Below, piece by piece: positions 42,248 to 49,877 of a stretch of 49,877 bases of DNA. Position numbers and translations under genes: made by a program. Under the pieces are notes generated by a model, which saw nothing but the letters and a program-made list of their open reading frames with translations, had not been told where the DNA came from and searched no databases. The stretch spans positions 1 through 49,877 of the forward strand of contig JAKPQH010000195.1 in the NCBI GenBank assembly GCA_029580855.1, given 5' to 3'. How positions within the stretch are numbered: the stretch's first letter is position 1; every line of letters starts with the position of its first letter. The stretch comes from a bacterium. GTDB lineage: Bacteria > Methylomirabilota > Methylomirabilia > Methylomirabilales > 2-02-FULL-66-22.

Positions 42248-43183
42248 ATGGAACCGATCATCGAAATCCGCGGATTGTGCAAGGATTTTCGCGTGGGCTT
42301 CTGGCGGAAGCGCGTGCGCGTGCTCTACCCGCTGGACCTCACGGTGAATTCCGGAGAGATCTTCGGCTACCTGGGACCCAACGGCGCTGGAAAGACCACC
42401 ACGCTGAAACTCCTCACCGGTCTGATCCTCCCCACCGCGGGGTCCGTGAAGCTGCTTGGTCACGACCTGGCCGAGGTGGCGGCCAAGCGGCAGATCGGTT
42501 TTCTGCCCGAACACCCGTACTTCTATGACTATCTTACCGGCCGCGAATTCCTCGATCTGTGTGGCCGGCTGTTCAGCCTTGCGGCCCCCCTCCGTCGCGA
42601 ACGGATCGCCCGCCTGTTGCGCCTCACCGAGTTACAGACCGCCGCCGACCAGCAGCTCCGCAAATACTCCAAGGGTATGCTGCAGCGGCTCGGCCTGGCC
42701 CAGGCCCTGATCAACGACCCGCGCCTGGTGATCCTTGACGAACCCATGTCCGGCCTCGACCCGCTCGGCCGGAAGGCCATGCGCGACATCATTTTGCAAC
42801 TCAAAGCCGAGGGGCGAACCGTCTTCTTCAGCTCCCACATCCTCCCCGATGTCGAGGTGTTGTGCGACCGTGTGGCGATCCTGGCTGCGGGCCGGCTGCG
42901 CGACGTCGGGCGTCTCGCGGACATCCTCAAGACGCCCACGGAGGACATCGAACTGACGCTCCAGCGGGTTCCCGACCGCCTCCTGCCCGTCTTGCAGGCG
43001 CTTGCCCATGCGCCCCTGCTGTATCAGCCGGGCGGTGTCCTGGTGCGCCTCCCGGATGAGGCCCGGCTCGACGACGCCCTCCGCGCGGCTATGGCCGCCG
43101 GCGCCCAGGTCGTCACCGTCGCTCCGCTGCGGCAGACGCTGGAAGAACATTTCTTGCGCGAGGTCCAAGGGGTGGCGCAATGA
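42248..43183 (+). CDS. ABC transporter ATPase (PilH-position)
   Basis: 311 residues, DRA/CcmA-type ATPase. Walker A LGPNGAGKTTTLKLLTGL (about 43-56), Q-loop IGFLPEHPYFYDYL, signature KYSKGMLQRLGLAQAL (the LSGGQ equivalent, typical of this subgroup), Walker B LVILDEPMSGLDPLGRK, switch His in FFSSHILPDVE. The C-terminal 95 residues are the usual accessory domain. ATG follows GAGGAAC and a promoter lies 30-60 bp upstream. Pairs with the next gene. In Myxococcus an ABC pair (PilH, PilI) with PilG sits at the same place between pilA and pilD; correspondence here is by position and family. Confidence 0.92.
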   Translation: MEPIIEIRGLCKDFRVGFWRKRVRVLYPLDLTVNSGEIFGYLGPNGAGKTTTLKLLTGLILPTAGSVKLLGHDLAEVAAKRQIGFLPEHPYFYDYLTGREFLDLCGRLFSLAAPLRRERIARLLRLTELQTAADQQLRKYSKGMLQRLGLAQALINDPRLVILDEPMSGLDPLGRKAMRDIILQLKAEGRTVFFSSHILPDVEVLCDRVAILAAGRLRDVGRLADILKTPTEDIELTLQRVPDRLLPVLQALAHAPLLYQPGGVLVRLPDEARLDDALRAAMAAGAQVVTVAPLRQTLEEHFLREVQGVAQ

Positions 43184-43944
43184 CGATCGTCGCCATCGCC
43201 TGGAACACCTTCCGCGAGGCCGTGCGGGATCGGATCCTGTACTCGATTCTGGCCTTCGCGCTGCTCCTGATCGGCGCTTCCGTCATCCTGGCGGGACTGT
43301 CGATCGGGCAGGAGAGCCGGATCGTCAAAGATCTTGGGCTGGCCAGCACGACCCTCTTCGGTACGTTTATCGCCATCTTCCTTGGGATCACCCTCGTCTC
43401 AAAAGAGATCGAGCGGCGGACGATCTACCTCATCGTCCCCAAGCCGATCTCCCGACCGGGGTTTCTCGTCGGGAAGTACTGCGGTCTGGCGCTGACCCTC
43501 GTGGTCACTGTCGGTGTCATGGGCGTGATGGTTTTTCTCCTGGCTGCCCTCGTCGACGGCGGCGCGACACCCGCGTTGCTGATCGCCGTCGGCGTGGACT
43601 TCGTGGCGCTTTTGATCGTCACGGCGGTGGCGCTGCTCTTCTCCACGTTTTCCACGCCGACGCTGAGCGCGATCTTCACGGTCGCGATTTTCGTCATCGG
43701 GCGTCTGAGCGGCGATCTGACCCTGTTCGCCGATCAGTTTGCGGATGCGGCCCTGAAACGTGGGATATGGGTGATGTATCTGGCGCTCCCGGACCTCGGG
43801 CGCTTCCAGTTCGGCTCGCGCGTCGTGCAGGGCCTTCCGCTGGCGCCGGCGGACATCGGCATGGCGGCGGCGTACGGTCTGGCCTACACGGGTTTTTTGC
43901 TCCTCCTCGCCATCGCCGTTTTCCAGCGGCGGGATTTCAAATGA
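43180..43944 (+). CDS. ABC transporter permease (PilI-position)
   Basis: 254 residues with six membrane segments, ABC-2/NosY-like: AIAWNTFREAVRDRILYSIL at the N-terminus, VSKEIERRTIYLIVPKPISRPGFLVGKYCG in the cytoplasmic coupling loop, and a final LLAIAVFQRRDFK. The start overlaps the ATPase stop by 4 nt (ATGA), so both are made in step. Substrate unknown; in Myxococcus the comparable pair is needed for pilus export or assembly. Confidence 0.92.
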   Translation: MTIVAIAWNTFREAVRDRILYSILAFALLLIGASVILAGLSIGQESRIVKDLGLASTTLFGTFIAIFLGITLVSKEIERRTIYLIVPKPISRPGFLVGKYCGLALTLVVTVGVMGVMVFLLAALVDGGATPALLIAVGVDFVALLIVTAVALLFSTFSTPTLSAIFTVAIFVIGRLSGDLTLFADQFADAALKRGIWVMYLALPDLGRFQFGSRVVQGLPLAPADIGMAAAYGLAYTGFLLLLAIAVFQRRDFK

Positions 43945-44678
43945 GTGTGCGCGCGCCCCGTCGCCTCACCCGCGCCCCGTGGCTTGCCGGGGCGCTGGCC
44001 GCCGCCGTGCTCGTGGGCCTCGTCGTTCCCCTGCACCGTCCTCAGGCGGTGGCGGCAAAGTTTGACCTGATCGAGGAGCGGGTGTGGCTCTTGCCGCCGG
44101 CGGGCGCGCTGCGGGTCGTCTCGCTCGGATTCCACGCCATGGCGGCTGACGCGATCTGGTTGCTCACGATCCAGTATATCGGCGGCCACCTGATCGGCGA
44201 CCGGCAGTTTCCCCACCTGCGCCGGTTGGTGGATACCGTCGTGGACCTCGACCCGCACTTCGTGGAAGCCTACACCCTGGGAGCGCTCTTTCTGAACTAT
44301 TCCGGCGCGCGCGTGCAAACCGCTCTGGATCTGCTCCAGCGGGGTTACCGGGCCAATCCGAACCGCTGGGAACTCCCCCACGATATCGCCCGCACATACT
44401 ACCTTGAACTGAAGGACTACCCCAAAGCCTTGGAGTGGTTCAAGATCACCGACCGGATTCCCGGGCGCCCGCACTATATCCCGCGGTTCATCGCCCGCCT
44501 GTACGCCGCCACCGGCCACCGCGAAACGGCGCTGGAACTCTGGCAGGCCATGCGGGACTCCGCCACCAGCGACTGGGTGCGGGACATCGCCAACCGGGAA
44601 ATCGCCAAGCTGGAACGTCAATCCGCAACTCCGTTCACTCCCGGCGCATCCGACACGAGTATTAGAAAGCGACCATGA
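43941..44678 (+). CDS. Membrane-anchored TPR protein between ABC permease and pilD
   Basis: 245 residues. One N-terminal membrane anchor (APWLAGALAAAVLVGLVVPL, about 12-31), then a helical domain with TPR-like hairpins (about 80-230): RLVDTVVDLDPHFVEAYTLG, ALDLLQRGYRANPNRWELPHD, KALEWFKITDRIPG, ETALELWQAMRDSA. The ATGA overlaps on both sides tie it to the ABC pair and to pilD. The anchor would place the TPRs in the periplasm or cytoplasm; not decidable. It occupies the position of an accessory subunit such as PilG, but I cannot show homology. Confidence 0.85.
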   Translation: MSVRAPRRLTRAPWLAGALAAAVLVGLVVPLHRPQAVAAKFDLIEERVWLLPPAGALRVVSLGFHAMAADAIWLLTIQYIGGHLIGDRQFPHLRRLVDTVVDLDPHFVEAYTLGALFLNYSGARVQTALDLLQRGYRANPNRWELPHDIARTYYLELKDYPKALEWFKITDRIPGRPHYIPRFIARLYAATGHRETALELWQAMRDSATSDWVRDIANREIAKLERQSATPFTPGASDTSIRKRP

Positions 44679-45436
44679 TCATTTTGATCGCATTCCTTTT
44701 CGGCTCCATCGTGGGAAGCTTCCTCAACGTGTGCATCTACCGGCTGCCGAGGGGCGAAAGCGTCGTGGCGCCGCGCTCCCGTTGTCCGGGGTGCGGCAAG
44801 CCGATCCGCGCGTGGGACAACATCCCCATCCTGAGCTTCCTCATCCTCCGGGGGCGCTGCCGCGACTGCGGACAACCCATCGCCTGGCGCTACCCACTCG
44901 TGGAGGGCCTCACAGGCATCCTCTTCGCCCTGACCGTGGCCCACTATGGCCCGACGGCCCTGGCGGCCTCGCTTCTGCCCTTCGTGGCCGCGCTGGTGGT
45001 GATCGCCTTCGTGGACCTGGACCACCAGCTCATCCCCAACGTCATCACACTGCCCGGGATCCCGCTGGGCCTGCTCGCCGGCCTGGCCGTCGGTGGCCCC
45101 CCGATCCTGGATCGAATCCTCGGGGCGCTCACGGGGGCCGGCTTCCTCTACTTGGTGCTCCTGTACGGCGGGGTACTCTACGGACAGGATGCCATGGGGG
45201 AGGGTGACCTGAATCTCATGGCCTTGGTCGGCGCATTTCTGGGGTGGAAGGCGGTGGCGGTCACGCTGCTCGTGGGGTGTCTGAGTGGCTCTTTGGCCGG
45301 CCTGACCCTGATCGCCCTCCGGCGGCTCGGCAGGCGCGAGCACATGCCCTTCGGGCCGTTTCTCGCCCTGGGGGCGCTGATCAGTCTGTACTGGGGGGAC
45401 GCACTCGTCGCATGGTACGCGGGCCATCTGCGATGA
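44675..45436 (+). CDS. pilD: Prepilin peptidase / N-methyltransferase PilD
   Basis: 253 residues, inner membrane. N-terminal methyltransferase-associated domain with four zinc cysteines C37, C40 (CPGC) and C62, C65 (CRDC). Catalytic aspartates of the aspartic protease: D114/D116 in AFVDLDHQLIPN and D178 in GEGDLNL (the GxGD motif). About eight membrane segments. It cleaves PilA after the leader Gly and methylates the new Phe. ATG overlaps the TPR gene stop by 4 nt. Last gene of the pil run; transcription converges with the pseudogene that follows. Confidence 0.97.
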   Translation: MIILIAFLFGSIVGSFLNVCIYRLPRGESVVAPRSRCPGCGKPIRAWDNIPILSFLILRGRCRDCGQPIAWRYPLVEGLTGILFALTVAHYGPTALAASLLPFVAALVVIAFVDLDHQLIPNVITLPGIPLGLLAGLAVGGPPILDRILGALTGAGFLYLVLLYGGVLYGQDAMGEGDLNLMALVGAFLGWKAVAVTLLVGCLSGSLAGLTLIALRRLGRREHMPFGPFLALGALISLYWGDALVAWYAGHLR

Positions 45437-45469
45437 GCTTCGCCGCGGTGTACTCCGCCGACCGGGATG

Positions 45470-47094
45470 TCACGCCCCTCCCGCCGGCGACGCCGGAACG
45501 CAATCACGGCCAATCCGACGAAACCCATACCGGAGCCCAGGCTGACCGCAAGTGCTGGCATCCAAAAGCGAGGCCGAAACCGCAGAACAAGCTTGTGTGC
45601 TCCGGCAGGCACCCACGTCCCCATGAGGGCCAAATCGGTGCGGTCGAGGCGGTGCTCGACACTATCCAAAGTGGCGCCCCATCCGGGATGCCACACCTCG
45701 CTGATCAAGAGAAAACCTCGCGCGAGGCTCTCCGTGTGAACTTCGAGAAACCCGTCTGCCGCGCCCACCACCCGTGCCACGCCCGTCGAGGAGGCGGCTG
45801 CGGGTTGCTCATCCGCCTCGACCCCCTCCGCGATCGCGACGTCCCGCCGACGAGTGCCGTGCGCCAGACCGTCCCCGAGGCGCCGCGAAGCCGCGCCAGG
45901 ATCTCCTCCAGGCCCACGCCGGCCAGTGCGATACCGAAGCACGACGTGAGAAAGAGCAGCCGCCCCGGCAGATGGAACAAGCGAAAGCCCGGCAGCGTGT
46001 CGTACAGAAAACGCACCAGCGGCGTATCGAGCGCGACGAGCGTAGACACGACAAAGCTCACGACGAGAAAGAGGACACGGGGTCGTCGCCACCCCAGCGT
46101 CCCGCCGGCGATTGCCAGCAGCAGCGGGACCAATCCGAAATAGGCGACGTCTTCCCACAGCTCGACAGCGGCATAGGTCCCGTCGCGCGGACTGCCGAGA
46201 AGTTCCGGATGCAGGAACGTCAGCAGATGCTGCCAGCCCAGGGAATGGAAGGACCGGAAAAACCTCTTTGACGCCAGACCCCGCGACACGAACGGCGGTC
46301 GGCCACCAACGGCGCCAGGATGTACACGGCCATCCCCGCCGCCAGGGCCCCGTCGACGGCGATCCACCCCGCGGCTTGCCGTGCATCGCCGCGCGCGCCG
46401 TCACGCCACCGGCGCACCAGGACGGTCAGGGCATACGCCGCGAGAAACCATCCGCAGTAGTACACGAGCTGTACATGCCCTCGTGCAGACAGAGAGCGCC
46501 GACGGCGGCCAACGCCAGGGCGTTCCACAGCCGGGGGCGCTCCGTCAGGTGGAAGAGCGTGGCAAACAACAGCGGAAAGAACGTGATGCCGGGCAGGAGA
46601 CTCAGCCAGCCGGCATACACGGCCAAGAGCACCTTGAAACTGAACAGGGCGGCCGCCGCCATGAGCAGCCGGGGCCAGGGGCCCAGCCCCAGGGCGCGAC
46701 CCAGCTCCCACAACACCACCGCCCCCAGCACGAGATGAAGCCACACCGTCCAATTGACCGCCGCGGGGGGAGGGAACAGGTAAAAGAGAACATGCAGCGG
46801 GTATGTGTACAGGGCGTTGGGGCTGGTGAACGCCGGGCCGCCCGACAGCTGGTCGGATCGCCAGAAGGGAACCCCTCGGCCGGCCTCCAGCGAGCGCCAC
46901 AAGACCTCCTTGGCCCCGAGGTGATACGCCAGGATGTCCGAATGCGGACTGTAGAGTATCTGGCCCGGCTGAAGGATGAACCCGTACCCCACCAGTGCGA
47001 GGGCCGCGACCAGCAGAAAAGACACCCACCAGGCCGGCGCACCGTCGTCGCGCCTGTGCAGCCCGAGCTTTCGCAACACCACGCCCCGCCTCAC
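45470..47094 (-). pseudogene. YfhO-like membrane glycosyltransferase family gene, frameshifted
   Basis: The product can be followed only by changing frame several times. Frame 1 (47094 to about 46472): GTG start, basic N-terminus, membrane helices, LQPGQILYSPHSDILAYHLG, GLSLLPGITFFPLLF-like region, ending ALCLHEGMYS. Frame 2 (about 46472-46298): HVQLVYYCGWFLAAYALTVL ... VYILAPLVAD. Frame 3 (about 46298-45850): PFVSRGLASKRFFRSFHSLG ... FHLPGRLLFLTSCFGIALAG. Frame 4 (about 45850 on): EVWHPGWGATLDSVEHRLD and VPAGAHKLVLRFRPRFW, the YfhO C-terminal signature. A last shift would give a TGA at 45472. A large periplasmic segment typical of YfhO seems missing before the C-terminal part. The start overlaps the upstream gene stop (GTGA). 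Confidence 0.75.
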
Positions 47095-49181
47095 CTCGCT
47101 CCGTGTGCCTGCAACCGCCGCTCCACGCCGTCCAGCCGTTCCCGGACTCGCGAGACCATGGGGTGACTCGCGTCGATCCGGCGGAGAAGTATGCGAAGCT
47201 GCTCCCGGGCCTCCCGCCAGGCGCCGCGGCCCTCGGCCGCGCCTGCCAGAATCCAGCGCGGTAGGAGGAGGGTGGCGTCCACCCGAAGCGCCTCCCGTGC
47301 CGCCGTTTCCGCCTCAGCGGATTGTCCAAGCTGGAGGAGCGCCTCGGCCCGCTCGGCGTGCAGCCGGCCGGTCCCTGGATTGTCCGGCAGAAGGGCCAGG
47401 GCCCGCGTGAGCGCCTCCAGGCGTTTCCCGCGGGCCGCCGGACCGGCGGCGCCGTATTCCTGCGCCAGTCCTTGCCACGCCAGCACGTTCCGGGAATTGT
47501 CCTCGACCGCGCGCTGCAGCTCCATCATCGCCTGGGCCCGGGCTGCGGGGCTGGCGCGGTACCCTTCGAGGTACGTCAGATCGGCCGTGGACCGCGTCAG
47601 ACGGTATTCCCGCGCCTCGACCAGCCGGGCGAACCGGCCATCCCGTCGTACATAGACCTCGGCCACCGGGTCCCAGTACACCCGCGCCCAGGTTGGGTTG
47701 TTCCGCAGGTGGTCCATGCGCGATCCCGGCTCTGCGTCGAGGACCAGGATCTCGAACGCGTACGTGTCGGCAAGCCGATCGAGCGCCACGGGACGGTGGT
47801 GCGCCTCGGCGTACGCCTCGAGGAGTTGTTCGTCGAACAGGATGGCGTCGTATCGCCCGTCAATGAAGAGCTGGTTGGCGGGCCAGCGGCGCCACATCAG
47901 GTACCCGCCGAACTGGTAGGAGTTGAACACGCGGCCGTCCAACCGGTGGCGCTCCATGAAGGCCGCCGCGTGTTCCGGAAAAATATGCTCCGCCACGCCG
48001 AACCCCGGCGGGAAGCGCCGCGTCAGGAAGGCCTGGTCGACGATGGAGAGGATCAACAGCGTGAGACTGGCCAGGACTCCCAGCTGTCCGATCCGTCGTG
48101 GGACCTCCGCCGGCAGCCTGGTCGGCAGATGTTCGGAGAGGCGTGCGATGGCCAGCGCCAGAAACGGCAGCGCCGCCAGGACGAAGTACGGGATGGCCCG
48201 ATTCCGGAACACGGCGTACGCACCCATGGCGGCCACCACGCCCCAGCCCACCGGATCGAAGCGTCGCTCCCACACGACGAGCAGGGCCGCCACGGTGACA
48301 AACGCAAGGAGGACGACCCCGAGAACGACAACCGGCTCCCACCACACCGGGTCGACGCCCGGATACCGCCAGGCCTCCAACCACTCGGGAAATGCGGTCA
48401 ACCGGATCATCCGGTTCTGCCGAAACGGGAACAGGAGCAGCCCGATACCCTGCGGGTTGAGAAACCCGGCCACCGGGAGAGCCGCCACCGCCAGGGCCAG
48501 GTGGCGACGGCGAGCGGGGTCGAGCCGGAGCCGGCCCCAGCCCGGTGCGGACCAATCCATCGGCAGCAGATTCGCGAGCAGCGCCAGCGCGGGGAGGCCG
48601 ATGCCGAAGACGTAGCTCCCGTGCGTGTTTACCCAGAGAACGAACAGAGGGACCAGCGCGTACGCCGTCCCCGGCCGAGACGCCGGGAGCCGGAAGAGTA
48701 CGGCGAGCGTCCCGAGAAGCAGCAGGAAGGTGAAAAGCTCCGGCCTGACGAACAGCCGGAACCGTAGGGCGAGACTCGCGACGAAGACGAGGAGGATGGC
48801 GGCCACCGGGTCGGCGTCGCACCGGCGCAGGAGGCGATACAGAAACCCGGCAATCGCCAGCAGGGCGCCCAGCCGGAGGAGGACGAGACCCGGAAACCCG
48901 GTGGCCGCATACACGAGATAGAACAGAACGTCCGCCAGCCAGGAGTACTTGACCCATTCCCGCCCTTCGGTGGTGAACGCAAAGGGATCCTGCGTGGGCA
49001 GCGACCGCGTGGCGACATACAGCTCGCCCTCTTTGAGATGGAACCACGTGTCGAGCGAGCTGATCTGGAAGAATCCCAGCAGCACGAGGTGGACAAAAAG
49101 AAGGAGACCGAGGCACGCCCGCACCCATCGGGCCGCCGTGTTATTCGCGGCCTCCTGCTCTGTTCCGCGGATCGACAGCAT
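47091..49181 (-). CDS. Polytopic membrane protein with C-terminal TPRs
   Basis: 696 residues. About ten membrane segments in the first 400, with a GT-C-like first loop SLDTWFHLKEGELYV (acidic Asp followed by W-x-H) and TQDPFAFTTEGREWVKYSWLADV (about 42-80), a pattern seen in uncharacterised polyprenyl-sugar-transferase-like proteins. A soluble portion (about 400-540) includes GRVFNSYQFGGYLMWRRWP and LFIDGRYDAILFDEQL. TPR-like helices close the protein (about 560-690; ELQRAVEDNSRNVLAWQGLA, EAETAAREALRVDATLLLP). ATG 49181 has no ribosome site and lies just after a strong promoter. Stop overlaps the next gene by 4 nt. Function unknown. Confidence 0.82.
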   Translation of the reverse strand: MLSIRGTEQEAANNTAARWVRACLGLLLFVHLVLLGFFQISSLDTWFHLKEGELYVATRSLPTQDPFAFTTEGREWVKYSWLADVLFYLVYAATGFPGLVLLRLGALLAIAGFLYRLLRRCDADPVAAILLVFVASLALRFRLFVRPELFTFLLLLGTLAVLFRLPASRPGTAYALVPLFVLWVNTHGSYVFGIGLPALALLANLLPMDWSAPGWGRLRLDPARRRHLALAVAALPVAGFLNPQGIGLLLFPFRQNRMIRLTAFPEWLEAWRYPGVDPVWWEPVVVLGVVLLAFVTVAALLVVWERRFDPVGWGVVAAMGAYAVFRNRAIPYFVLAALPFLALAIARLSEHLPTRLPAEVPRRIGQLGVLASLTLLILSIVDQAFLTRRFPPGFGVAEHIFPEHAAAFMERHRLDGRVFNSYQFGGYLMWRRWPANQLFIDGRYDAILFDEQLLEAYAEAHHRPVALDRLADTYAFEILVLDAEPGSRMDHLRNNPTWARVYWDPVAEVYVRRDGRFARLVEAREYRLTRSTADLTYLEGYRASPAARAQAMMELQRAVEDNSRNVLAWQGLAQEYGAAGPAARGKRLEALTRALALLPDNPGTGRLHAERAEALLQLGQSAEAETAAREALRVDATLLLPRWILAGAAEGRGAWREAREQLRILLRRIDASHPMVSRVRERLDGVERRLQAHGAR

Positions 49182-49187
49182 CAGTTA

Positions 49188-49216
49188 TCTATAGCGACCG
49201 CCTCTCGAATAGTCAA
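49188..49216 (-). promoter_or_regulatory. Predicted sigma-70 promoter, possible leaderless start
   Basis: Minus strand TTGACT (49216-49211), 17-nt spacer, TATAGA (49193-49188). The ATG begins 7 nt after the -10 box, so the mRNA would start at or next to the A of the start codon. No Shine-Dalgarno sequence precedes that ATG. Confidence 0.7.
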
Positions 49217-49286
49217 CCGCGAGGGTGAAGCACGACGCGACCTGTCCGTCGCCCAGCCATCACGTCCAGAACGTTTCCGGCGAGCT

Positions 49287-49877
49287 CTACACCTCCCGCA
49301 GCACCTCCCGGATGCTCTGGGCCAGAATCGCCACCATGGCGTCGATGTCCGACTCGGTGACGATGAGGGGCGGCCCGAAGGCGACCCAGTGGGGGTCGAA
49401 GCGGAGCAGGAGGCCGTTCGCCAGGCAGCGCTTGCCGACGCGGAGGCCGAACTGGACCTCCGGGGGGAAGGGCCGTTTGGTGGCCGGGTCCTGGACGAAC
49501 TCGATCCCGAGCATGAGCCCCTTGCCCCGGATGTCGCCCACGATCCCGAGGGGGCGGAGCGTGGCGTCCAGCCGCTGGACGAGGTGGGCGCCGACCGTCT
49601 GGGCGTGGGCGGGGAGCTTCCGCTCCACGATCTCGCGCACGCTGGCCAGCCCCGCGGCGGCGGCCACCGGGTTCCCCGCGTAGGTATGCCCGTGGGCGAA
49701 CTCGGTCCCCGGCGCCCCCCAGAAGACCCGCGCCACCTTATCCGAGACCATGGCCGCGGCCAGCGGGGCGTACCCGCTGGCCATGCCCTTGCCGCAGCAC
49801 AGGATGTCGGGGGTGACGCCGAAGGTGTCCGCCGCGAACAGGTGCCCCGTCCGGCCGAAGCCGGTGATCACCTCGTC
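49287..49877 (-). CDS. Class III aminotransferase, C-terminal part (5' end cut by window)
   Basis: 197 residues to the window edge, in frame from the last base. It opens inside the conserved block DEVITGFGRTG, followed by the PLP-lysine region PDILCCGKGMASGYAPLAA (Lys of GKG forms the Schiff base), then HGHTYAGNPVAAAAGLA and the small C-terminal domain (DIRGKGLMLGIEFVQDP, LLLRFDPHWVAFGPPLIVTESDID). This is fold type I, omega-aminotransferase-like (beta-alanine/taurine-pyruvate, GABA or adenosylmethionine-8-amino-7-oxononanoate type). The substrate cannot be chosen from the piece seen. 105 bp separate it from the next gene promoter. Confidence 0.93.
   Translation of the reverse strand, partial: DEVITGFGRTGHLFAADTFGVTPDILCCGKGMASGYAPLAAAMVSDKVARVFWGAPGTEFAHGHTYAGNPVAAAAGLASVREIVERKLPAHAQTVGAHLVQRLDATLRPLGIVGDIRGKGLMLGIEFVQDPATKRPFPPEVQFGLRVGKRCLANGLLLRFDPHWVAFGPPLIVTESDIDAMVAILAQSIREVLREV

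Overview
The window is G+C-rich DNA (roughly two thirds by eye), densely coded, from a Gram-negative bacterium that uses sigma-54 and type IV pili. The order radical-SAM gene, rng, rplU, rpmA, obgE, proB, proA, nadD, rsfS, beside gap-pgk-tpiA-secG and a pilB-pilT-pilC-pilS-pilR-pilA cluster, recalls deltaproteobacterial and Methylomirabilota/Rokubacteria-like genomes. That placement is inference; the window has no rRNA or tRNA gene to settle it. There is no CRISPR array, insertion sequence or phage gene that I can support.

Layout. (1) 1-6742, minus strand: an apparent operon gap-pgk-tpiA-secG followed by a Dpp/Opp-type peptide transporter (binding lipoprotein, DppB, DppC cut by the window edge), behind a good sigma-70-type promoter. 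A 2+2 inverted array of 16-bp units sits between pgk and tpiA. (2) 6900-10727, minus: comF, a TPR/Ser-Thr kinase with an inverted domain order, and a DksA/TraR-type zinc protein. (3) 11044-20903, minus: the conserved ribosome/RNA/proline/NAD block. The rplU promoter is placed directly against an intrinsic-terminator hairpin. (4) 21022-23613: an Rrf2-type cysteine-containing repressor, a TauE/SafE exporter and a divergent Asp/Glu racemase. Two copies of the palindrome GACGGCCGTC lie in this region. (5) 24070-26868, plus: glnD.

(6) 26912-45436, plus: the type IV pilus locus. PilB (extension ATPase), PilT (retraction ATPase) and PilC (platform) are followed by the PilS/PilR two-component pair. 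Next come a Wzy_C-type ligase with TPRs and a polytopic GT-C-like protein, then pilA behind a clear sigma-54 promoter (TGGCAT-N8-GC spacing), a very large membrane/spermidine-synthase-like/TPR protein, an ABC ATPase and permease with a TPR partner (the position of PilGHI in Myxococcus), and prepilin peptidase PilD. The last four genes are joined by 4-nt ATGA overlaps. The likely circuit is: PilS signals to PilR, which activates sigma-54 transcription of pilA; PilD cleaves the prepilin, PilB/PilC/PilT assemble and retract it, and the intercalated Wzy_C and GT-C genes may glycosylate the pilin or a surface polysaccharide.

(7) 45470-49877, minus: a frameshifted and internally shortened YfhO-like membrane gene (pseudogene or assembly errors), an intact polytopic/TPR protein with a promoter so close to its ATG that the mRNA could be leaderless, and the C-terminal part of a class III aminotransferase cut by the window end.
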